Of a stretch of 64,000 bases of DNA, positions 56,262 through 64,000 are shown one piece after another. The translations under genes were made by a program, and so were the position numbers. The notes below the pieces were generated by a model. It worked only from the letters and a program-made list of their open reading frames with translations, was not told where the DNA came from and did no database searches. Each line of letters begins with the position of its first letter. Within the stretch, counting starts at the first letter, position 1. The stretch is from Gliomastix tumulicola. Lineage: Eukaryota; Ascomycota; Sordariomycetes; Hypocreales; Bionectriaceae. Location of the stretch: NCBI GenBank assembly GCA_001599755.1, contig BCHX01000006.1, positions 2,529,336-2,593,335 on the forward strand. Direction: 5' to 3'.

Positions 56262-59200
56262 TCAGATGGGCTCATCTCTCGGCTCAATCAGCACCTCATT
56301 CACAGCAACATGCTCCGGCTGACAAACAGCATACACAATCGCGCCTGCAATATCCTCGGCATCCAGCACCTTGGCGCCGGACGGCTCGCCGTACTTCTTG
56401 AGGGCCTCGGCGTCGGTCGACATGCCAAGCAGATCCGTCGAGACATTACCCGGCTGCACGGCCGTGACGCGGAGACCGGTGCCAGCAGTCTCGAGACGCA
56501 GGGCCTGAAGCGTGGCCTCGACAAAAAACTTGGAGGCTGAGTAGACGCCCAGTCCCGGGAAGACCTTGCGGCCCGCATCGGAGGAGATGGCGACGATGTG
56601 GCCCTTGCCGCGGGACAGCATGCCGGGGACCGTGGACGACAGGCAGTGCAGCAGACCCTTGCAGTTGACGTCGACGGTGCGCTCCCACTCGTCCGTCTGA
56701 CAGTTGGCCATCATGGTGAAGTACATGACGCCGGCGCAGCTGACGAGGATGTCCACGGGCCCGAGCTGCTCGGTGGCCGTGCGCATGAGGTCCTCGACCT
56801 GGGCCTTGGCGGTGACGTCCGTCTGGTGGACGATGACCTTGGCGCGGCCGTTCGAGGCGGACGAGCAGCGCGCGCTGACGGATTTCAGCGCGTCGGTGCG
56901 GCGCGCGGCGATGACGACGTGTGCGTCTTCCTTGGCGAGGGCCTCCGCGACGGCGGCGCCGATGCCCGAGGATGCGCCCGTGACGACGGCGACTTTACCT
57001 GCCAGGCGGCCGCGGCGGCGGATCGGCGAGACGGGCTTGGTGCCGTTGACGTGGAGCTTCTTCGGGGGTCGCGGCAGCCAGCCTCGGGAGTAGAAGTGGC
57101 GCATGTACGTCTCGAGGAGGGCGCTGTCGATCTTGATACGGTGGACGTCGTACAGGTCGAGCAGGGGCTGTGTGGCGCCGTCCTTGAGGACGATGACGGA
57201 CTTGAGGCCTTGGACAGTGGGCATGCCGCCCTTGAGGATGTTGACGGTGAAGGGCTCGTCGCCGGCGGTACTAGCGCCTCGCCTCTCCCTCCACAGCTCG
57301 ACCCATTCGTCAAAGGGGACTCTCTCGGTGTTGTAGCCAAGCTCAGCAAGGCTGTCAAAAAGTTCAGTGGCAGACACGGGCTTGGGGTCGCCGAGATGGT
57401 AGACGCTCGCGTTGTCGGACTCGGCATGGTCGCAGAGGGCGAGCATGGCGCGGGACACAAAGTCGATAGGCGTCATCTCGGTGAACCAGCCGTCGATCTT
57501 AGGCGAGCATCCTAGATGTAGCGACTCGACCACAATGGCATTCAGCAAATCGTACGTGTTAGTTGCGCCAGTCACGCTGTGACCGCTGATGGTGCCTGGG
57601 CGATAGACGCGGACGGGGATCCCGCGGCGTCCGGCTTCGAATACGAGTTTCTCGGCGACCCATTTGGTCTGGCCGTATCCGTCCAGCAGACGAGTTGGAA
57701 CATCGTTGATGTCGATGACTGTATCCTCAGACCAGCCCTCAACAGAGTGAGGGAGAACACCGTTGGTGGACACATGGTGAAGGGTTGCCCCGCCTCGGGA
57801 AGCCAGCCTGATCATCTCCTTCGTACCCCTGACGTTGGCGTTTCTAAGCGCAGCGTACGGGTAGACAAGGTTGACGGTGGCGGCGGCGTGGACGATGACT
57901 TGGACCCGGGAGGCAAGGTGGTCGAAGGCCTCGGGGGACAGACCGAGACGCTTCCGGGCCAGGTTGCCAGCCACAATCTCGATTCGGTCCAGCTGAGACT
58001 CATCCCAGATCCCCAGGTCGATCAGGTTCTTCCGGACACGGGCCATACCGGCAGGAATCCGGTCCTCTGAGGGCTCAGTGAAGCGGACAATGCAGAGAAT
58101 GTGAGCAGAGGTGGACTCGAGGAGATATTTGAGCAAGAATGCACCCAGATACCCAGTCGATCCCGTCAGCAGCACAGTATCGGCGTCCGTGAGCTTCTTG
58201 AACTGAGCGCCGTTTGACGTGATCTCCTCTGGTAGAATGGAGTCCTGCGCCAGAACCGCAGGAAGGTCGGCCTGCACGGCTTCCGTATGTCCATCACGAG
58301 CAGCCTTGATAGCTTCGACGTGACCGTCTAGCGTCGGCGTACCAGCCAGAGGTCCAAGCGGCACGGGGAACCCAAACGCCTGGCTGAATCTGCTAGCCAG
58401 CTCGGCAAGGATGAGCGAATGGCCGCCAAGGTCGAAGAAATCGTGCTTCGGCGTGATGGCGCTGGCGGGGATCTTGAGAGCGGTAGCCCAGATCTTGATG
58501 ACTGTCTCCATCTTGATCTTGGTGTTCTGCTCCGCCTTCTGGTCTGGGCGTGGCGACCTCGGTGAAGGCGGCGGGGGCAGGTTCTTCAGATCGATCTTGC
58601 CTGACACATCGTGAGTGGGAAGTGCCTCCAATTCCACCCACAGTGGCGGGATCATGTAGTGGGCGAGGTGGTCAGACAGAGCACGCCGGGCGACCGGGCT
58701 GTATCCGGACTCATCAACCATGAGCACGGTACGGCCATTCAAGTTGCTCTCGTCGTGTTCCACCACAATATAAGCCACAAGCTGCCGGGACAGGCCCTCG
58801 CCGTGAGCAACTACGGCACAGTCTCGAACAGCAAGATGCTTGATGATGGCGTTCTCAACAGCACCGGGCTGGACGGTGTAACCGCGGGTCTTGATCATAC
58901 CGCCAACACGACCCGTGATTTCCAGCAGTCCAGACGGCAATATCTTGGCCATATCACCAGTACGGTACATGCGCGCCCCTCTCTTCTTAGTAAAGGGGTC
59001 AGGCTGGAACGCCTTGGCGGTCGTCTCGGGGAGGTTGAGATACCCCCTGGCAAGGAGGTCACCACCGACATACAGTTCACCACTGACGCCTGGTCCAACT
59101 CTATTGCCAGCTTCGTCAAGGATGTAAACGCTCTCGGGGTCGACAGGAGGTCCGACAGGACATACACGGTCCTCGTAATCTACGAATGTAGCTAAGTCGC

Positions 59201-60146
59201 CTGCAGCAACCTCATGGGTCTCGCTGGCACTGTAGACATTGAGGAGGCGCGTGTTGGGCAGGGCGGTGAGAGCACGACGGCAGAGATCGGTCGTCACAAC
59301 TTCGCCGTTGAGCCAGAGGGATTTGAGCTCGGGCAGCTTAGCACCGAGGTCGGGGTGCCGAGACAGGACTGTGGCGAGGAGAGTCGGGGTCATGAGTGTG
59401 TCGGTGATTCGCCTATCGGTGAGGTACTCGACGAGGGCGATGGGATCATAGCTCGCGCTGTCCGGCACGGCGACAACCGTGGCGCCGCGCAGCAGGGGCC
59501 TAAGGATCTCCCACACGAAGAATACATTGCAAGCAACTCTGTCACCGGGATGGAGGTTACTGAGTCGGAATCGCGCATCATATGATCCTACAGCGGCTCT
59601 GTGTGTGTTTGCGATGCCCTTGGGCTGGCCCGTTGTACCGGACGAATATGACACGAATGCGAGTCGCTCGATGTCGTCTTCGCAAGGCAACGGCTGTCGA
59701 GGGATGATCTCGGCGGTCTCTTGGTGGTGGCCGTTCGTGACGCCCCCTTTCTGCGGCTTGTCGACGACGATGATGGGCAAATCGCATTTGAGATGGCCAG
59801 CGTGCGCCAGCTGTGTCAGGATCACTATGGGCTTCGCATCCTCGATGACCTCTTTCAAAAGGGCAGAGGGGTAAGCGAGCTCAAGCACCAGGAATGCGCC
59901 GCCTGCTCGAAGAGCTGCCAGGCACGCAATCACGTAGTCGGCGGATCGCCCCATCAGCACACCGACTAGGTCATCTCGACCGACACCGTGGCCTCGGAGA
60001 CGGTCTGCGAGCGCCCATGTTTCGCTGTCGAGCTCGGCGTAGGTCAGGGTGCGCTTCTCGTCCTCGAGGGCCACGGCATTCGGTGTGGCTTGGGCCTGCT
60101 GCTCGAATTGAGCAGCAATGTCCTTCGTCACGTCGATAATTGCCAT
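56262..60146 (-). CDS. NRPS-like carboxylic acid reductase with A-T-R-SDR domains (glycine betaine reductase architecture), 1294 residues
   Basis: Multidomain enzyme that adenylates an acid, loads it as a thioester and reduces it twice. Single exon from ATG 60146. The adenylation domain (about 10-540) has YSSGTTGQPKG, SASETHE, YRTGDMA, GRVGGMIKTRGY and the catalytic Lys in SGKIDLKNLP. The thiolation domain near 565-580 has DFFDLGGHSL with its carrier Ser. The thioester reductase (about 655-1020) has TGSTGYLGAF and the YGQTK active site. A second SDR reductase (about 1045-1290) has TGASSGIG and YSASK. All catalytic motifs are present. This A-T-R-R order is that of the fungal ATRR enzyme that reduces glycine betaine to choline. 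Substrate identity here is inference, since the A-domain pocket was not compared. Other acids are possible. Confidence 0.9.
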   Translation of the reverse strand: MAIIDVTKDIAAQFEQQAQATPNAVALEDEKRTLTYAELDSETWALADRLRGHGVGRDDLVGVLMGRSADYVIACLAALRAGGAFLVLELAYPSALLKEVIEDAKPIVILTQLAHAGHLKCDLPIIVVDKPQKGGVTNGHHQETAEIIPRQPLPCEDDIERLAFVSYSSGTTGQPKGIANTHRAAVGSYDARFRLSNLHPGDRVACNVFFVWEILRPLLRGATVVAVPDSASYDPIALVEYLTDRRITDTLMTPTLLATVLSRHPDLGAKLPELKSLWLNGEVVTTDLCRRALTALPNTRLLNVYSASETHEVAAGDLATFVDYEDRVCPVGPPVDPESVYILDEAGNRVGPGVSGELYVGGDLLARGYLNLPETTAKAFQPDPFTKKRGARMYRTGDMAKILPSGLLEITGRVGGMIKTRGYTVQPGAVENAIIKHLAVRDCAVVAHGEGLSRQLVAYIVVEHDESNLNGRTVLMVDESGYSPVARRALSDHLAHYMIPPLWVELEALPTHDVSGKIDLKNLPPPPSPRSPRPDQKAEQNTKIKMETVIKIWATALKIPASAITPKHDFFDLGGHSLILAELASRFSQAFGFPVPLGPLAGTPTLDGHVEAIKAARDGHTEAVQADLPAVLAQDSILPEEITSNGAQFKKLTDADTVLLTGSTGYLGAFLLKYLLESTSAHILCIVRFTEPSEDRIPAGMARVRKNLIDLGIWDESQLDRIEIVAGNLARKRLGLSPEAFDHLASRVQVIVHAAATVNLVYPYAALRNANVRGTKEMIRLASRGGATLHHVSTNGVLPHSVEGWSEDTVIDINDVPTRLLDGYGQTKWVAEKLVFEAGRRGIPVRVYRPGTISGHSVTGATNTYDLLNAIVVESLHLGCSPKIDGWFTEMTPIDFVSRAMLALCDHAESDNASVYHLGDPKPVSATELFDSLAELGYNTERVPFDEWVELWRERRGASTAGDEPFTVNILKGGMPTVQGLKSVIVLKDGATQPLLDLYDVHRIKIDSALLETYMRHFYSRGWLPRPPKKLHVNGTKPVSPIRRRGRLAGKVAVVTGASSGIGAAVAEALAKEDAHVVIAARRTDALKSVSARCSSASNGRAKVIVHQTDVTAKAQVEDLMRTATEQLGPVDILVSCAGVMYFTMMANCQTDEWERTVDVNCKGLLHCLSSTVPGMLSRGKGHIVAISSDAGRKVFPGLGVYSASKFFVEATLQALRLETAGTGLRVTAVQPGNVSTDLLGMSTDAEALKKYGEPSGAKVLDAEDIAGAIVYAVCQPEHVAVNEVLIEPRDEPI

Positions 60147-62453
60147 TGTGTGTGTGTAGTAGTCTCTCCGTCGGGTATTCTTGGACGTTCGGCGTGGTGG
60201 TTGTCGATTATCGAGGGGCGAAGGGTCGAAAACCTGCTCGCGTGCTCAGGATGCCAAATTACAAATAACAATTAAGCATGCGGCGCCTTATCTCCTCGAG
60301 GAGCGACGTAGAAGGGGACCGAGTCAAGCACGACGTATCGAGAGGGAGCAAGGAAGGGCAGCAAAAACAGTCGCCAGGCCGCCAGCCAATTGTGAATGAA
60401 TCGTCGGGTCAATGAACGACTAAGAAGCAAATCCCAGAATTCTATCGCTCGCAAGGGGCAATATCGAGGGAGGGAAGGAATGGAGAGAAATTGACGGCGG
60501 AAGGAAAGCTGGGCGAAGACGACGGACGAGACCCTTGTTTTCAATATTTTTGGATTTTGCACATGAATGTCACTGGAGTCACTTGGTGGGGGAGGGGCGG
60601 AAGTTTGGGCAGTCGCACCTCGTCCGGTTCTTTCCCTCCCTTTCTCACTTGGGAAATGAGGCACGCGGACAGCTCCTTGGCGGTGCCAAACTTGATTTTC
60701 CAGTCAAATGGCTCTATCTGTGGCTGTATCACCTGCGCCTTAGCTGCTGCTTCTGGCCTAGGTCTGTCGACTGAGTGCGTTGGACGAGCGTCGAGCGAGG
60801 GGAGTTGGGGGCAAATCGACACTCACAAACCCAGCCGAGCCAGTGGCCAAAGAGAGACAGAACATGGGAACAGACAACTGGAGAGTGGGGGGGTTGGTGG
60901 GGTGTCTCCCAAGTTCTTTGGCGTCTTTCCGCGACCGGCCAATTGGGATGTAGGACAGATCACGTTGGACAAATGCGACTACAAATTGTTTGATCATGGC
61001 CGCGGGTGGTCTCGCGGGTGACCAAGAGTTGCATCGACTATGACGTTGGTGGGCGCGGACGCGGGCTGTTGAGGCGAGGTTCCGTGCAGGTGCACGATGG
61101 CTATATGACGCCTCTGATGAGCCAGTGCGTCACCGATGAGGTGGACAAATGGGAATGCCGCTCTCCACCCACGTAGGTACGGATTACGGATAGCAGGAGA
61201 ACGAGAGTCTCGCTCAACCGGTTTTTGGCGGTCGACAAACTACTAGTACTGCGATTTGAGCAGCGCCGACGGTCCGAAAGGTCAATCGGCGATCAGACAG
61301 CCCGTCCCAGTATTCTCGATCAGAGTTGGACTCCCCAACGCCACCTCCTCGTCAGCAGACAACCATCAGGGAACTTGCTGAAAGTTGGGGGTACAATTAT
61401 TTGACGATTATGCCCCCACGCTATTGCCGACGGCATATCATCTGACAACCTCGAATTTGGGGATTAGCAAACAGAAAAGACTTATTGACGGCACACAAGG
61501 AAGCCGCACAGCCGTCCTTCAACCCAGGATTCCGCGCCAAGTAGCACGCAACGGGAGCATGAAATTGCCTGTACACGGAGTATCTGGGCGGTGTGCACCA
61601 TACTGAGACATGCCTCCTGATCAGAGACACCCGGTCTCGCTCGCCATGGAACCTTCCACACCCGAAGGCAGAAGCCGTCTCACCGCTATAACACAGCATG
61701 AGATTCTAGAATCGCCATGCCAGCAGCAGAAACCGATCCTTGTACCCACTCCCCAACAAAACCCATGGGCTGCCGCTGAGGAGTTCGTATCGGACTGGAA
61801 AAAGCTCCGGCTGTCTCACCGCCAAGTAAGCATGTGCTTGCGCCTAGCTCCAGCTCGCCTCAAATCCAGGCTATCAATTAGCCACTGGTCCTTATCGCCT
61901 TTGATCCGGTGATGGTTCGCCTCGAAATGGGGCATAGGGCGACAGAAACTAGGCACACTAGTCCCATGATAATGGACCTTCCAAAATCCTCCTCTTTTTG
62001 TCTCCCCTTCCGCCCATATTCCCCTCAAGTGCCATAATTTTTCTTTTTATCAACCCCAGTTAAGGCTTACGATGGCCAACGGTTGAAAGCTCAGAGGGCA
62101 GGATACTCTGCAAGTCTTGACTGGATTTGAAATACAAATACGACGAGTTGGGCCGAGATATTTCCTGGCCTATGAACACCTTGACACTCGACAAAGTGGA
62201 GTTGGTGTCTTAGAGCTTTCCCTAAACAAGCTAGTGGGTCGGGCTAGTCCCTCATGGGTCTTAACCGAATTCGCAGAAACAATACGGGTATCGACCTTGC
62301 GATCGTGCCTGCCTTCATTCACCCCACACCAAGCAGCAAGGCAGGAACTTGCCCATCACACCTCCCACTTCCGATGCAATCGCATCTAGCAAGCTTGGGG
62401 GTGTCATTCTAGTTCCTTCTGCACGTTGTAGTGCTTCTTTCTCGGTTTTCGAC
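60147..62453. other. Intergenic region between the reductase and the broken kinase gene
   Basis: About 2.3 kb. The left end is the promoter of the A-T-R-SDR gene. A possible exon at 61646-61826 (GCCATGG context, ends at CAA|GTAAGC) reads MEPSTPEGRSR... but has no recognisable partner exon. It is too uncertain to call a gene. Confidence 0.4.
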
Positions 62454-63968
62454 ATGGGCACCCAAAGCGCGGCAACTCTCCCCAAAGAGCAATGTTTCCT
62501 CGATCCGTGGCCGACACTTGACGACGGCAAAGAGTGGGACGGAACTGGTCTTCTCAACTTGCTGCAAGCTAACCAGAGCCCATTTGATGAGGATCTAGAT
62601 GTTCTGGCCTTGCTGCACGAGATACAGTCAAGCATCAATTTCGAAATCGCTGACCTTCCCATTGTCACCTATGGCGCCAACCATTTTGTGAGTTGAAGTC
62701 TCCCGCATCGCCTTCCGCGCCAGCACTAACTAATGTACTCCCAGGGATTCTATGTATCAACATCGACTGGCCGACAGCTCGTCGCGCGAGTGTCCCGCGG
62801 CGATGTAAACAGAGAGTGCTTCGGCACCAACCGCATGGATCAGGAACTGATGCATGATCACTTCGAGCTCGCCGCATACGAGACCCTAAAGGATATCGGT
62901 CCTGCCTTTAACTCCGGGCCTCTGTACCATCGTGATCCCGTTCGGCATGATGTTGGAACCACACTTACTCCGAACCAGGGTCGACGCCTCTTTCTCTTTG
63001 AGAAGGCAGAGGGCGAGATGTACCATTACGGACGATGGAGGGCGCTAGATGACGAGCAAAAGGTGCGCCTCAGGTTGAGAGTCCGTTACTTACATGGTCA
63101 TGTCTAACGAGGTCACTCACAGCTTGTGCTCTTGATTCATTCGGCCCAGGCATCAGCTGCACTCTTCCGCCACCGCCTCCCCGAGAGATTCTGTTCCGAC
63201 TAGGTGTGGGAACGCATCTTTGGGCAGGCGGCCCAGCCCTGTCCCGTCCCTGTCCGACCAGAACGCAGCTTCTGCGTGGCCTTGCTGAACGCAAAGGTCG
63301 ATGCCGTCTTCGACGGACCAGACAGCTCTAGCGAGGCTGAAGGAACGCTCATGAAAGCCAAGGCACGAGATAGCATCAGCAAGTCGCTACGGCGCCTGAT
63401 TCCCCGGATCTTACCCAAGCCATCCGACCGCCACGTCGAGGCGGCTCTGTATCGGTTTGTCCTCGATCATGGAGATTTTGGCATGCACAACATGACGGTG
63501 GCTTTGGATAAGGACAGCATGCCACAGATCACGTCAGTGTACGACTGGGAGGGGGGCAGCGTTGTGCCCGCCATTTTGTCAGAACCCAAGATGGTGACTA
63601 CTGTTGATCTTGTCATCGATGAGGACGGCGAGGCGTCGATCAGCAGATGGGGCGACGGCGACACTCCAGACAAGATGTCTCAGTACTGGACTTGGACAGA
63701 CGAATATTACAAGGTCAGTCAAGCACTTCAAACTGGGTCGTCGTGTGGTGAGACACTAATGGCTGACACGATCTCTCCCTTTTAGTGTCTGTTTTCGGAG
63801 GCGCCAGAGTATCGCCAGATTATCAAAACTTGTCTTGATGCGCGACGGATTTGGTTCACGCTGCGGAAGGCGAGCGGTGTTGAACAGGAGCGTCGCCTGG
63901 CTGAGTTGGGCATTTGGGCAGAGAAGAGACACGCCCAGTTGGATCAAGAACTGTTGGAGGACTCTTGA
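62454..63968 (+). pseudogene. Aminoglycoside-phosphotransferase-fold kinase gene with an in-frame stop
   Basis: Fungal APH/choline-kinase-fold protein. Proposed exons: 62454-62687, 62745-63062, 63123-63713 and 63786-63968 (introns 57, 60 and 72 bp), giving about 440 codons. The catalytic loop is VLDHGDFGMHNMTV (H-x-D-x4-N), followed by the metal-binding DWEGGSVVP. Between LPERFCSD and VWERIFGQAA, both family-like and in the same frame, lies a TAG at 63201-63203. A 141-bp intron (63063-63203) that removes the stop is possible, but it would also delete the conserved ALFRHRLPERF segment. The break may be real inactivation, a strain-specific change or an assembly error. A TGG to TAG change would be a G-to-A transition at CpA on the other strand, the kind RIP makes. 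I list it as probably broken. Confidence 0.65.
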
Positions 63969-64000
63969 CTTCGTCCTTGCATCTCGTTCATGTACGTCAT

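Noticed and set aside
56598..57515. 305-codon plus-strand ORF antisense to the A-T-R-SDR gene
   Set aside because: Shadow of the GC-rich reductase domains.
61646..61826. Possible first exon MEPSTPEGRSR... ending at a good GTAAGC donor
   Set aside because: No second exon could be matched in frame, and it does not join the kinase-fold gene; kept only as a note.

Overview
The window is nuclear DNA of a filamentous ascomycete (Pezizomycotina, most likely Sordariomycetes). The evidence is many short introns (47-106 bp) with GT..AG ends and CTAAC/CTGAC-type branch points, moderately GC-rich coding sequence, typical fungal families (two Zn2Cys6 regulators, a DUF3431 protein, a bestrophin-like UPF0187 protein, a secreted aspartic protease, an LPMO-like protein, an NRPS-like reductase), and a eukaryotic RNA-dependent RNA polymerase. 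I cannot name the species. All gene models were assembled by hand from splice signals and reading frames. No tRNA, rRNA or CRISPR array was seen.

Layout. 1-10.4 kb: an amino-acid transporter cut by the left edge, a small orphan protein, a secreted GMC oxidoreductase, the pseudouridine synthase Pus1 and Mediator subunit Med22. 10.9-12 kb: a DUF3431 membrane protein. 12-15 kb: a gene-poor gap holding a complete 325-bp Mutator-type MITE with a 10-bp target duplication. 15-18.3 kb: a bestrophin-like channel converging on an MFS transporter. 19.1-30.6 kb: an accessory-looking block with a regulator carrying two tandem zinc clusters, an MFS sugar transporter, a secreted alpha/beta hydrolase, a 113-residue orphan, a metallo-beta-lactamase-like protein and a thioredoxin-reductase-like flavoprotein. 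31.5-38.1 kb: a disordered orphan, an NmrA-like reductase and a secreted aspartic protease whose only intron is GC-AG. 39-48.7 kb: RIO1 kinase, a Zn2Cys6 regulator, and, divergent from it, an RNA-dependent RNA polymerase. 50.7-64 kb: an LPMO-like protein with a hyperacidic tail, a membrane-anchored arylsulfotransferase-like protein, an A-T-R-SDR reductase (glycine betaine reductase architecture), and an aminoglycoside-phosphotransferase-like kinase gene broken by an in-frame stop.

How the genes may work together. Pus1, Med22, RIO1 and the RdRP are information-processing genes. The 19-26.6 kb trio of regulator, sugar transporter and secreted hydrolase looks like a small nutrient-uptake group. 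The 28.4-30.6 kb pair of MBL-like and TrxR-like genes resembles tailoring genes of secondary-metabolite clusters, but no backbone enzyme lies nearby. The A-T-R-SDR gene, the sulfotransferase-like gene and the kinase-fold gene are neighbours, and a shared choline or betaine theme is conceivable but unproven.

The points most worth a second look are the double zinc-cluster regulator, the hyperacidic LPMO-like tail, the A-T-R-SDR locus with its broken kinase neighbour, the intact MITE, and the stop-free in-phase intron inside the RdRP core motif.
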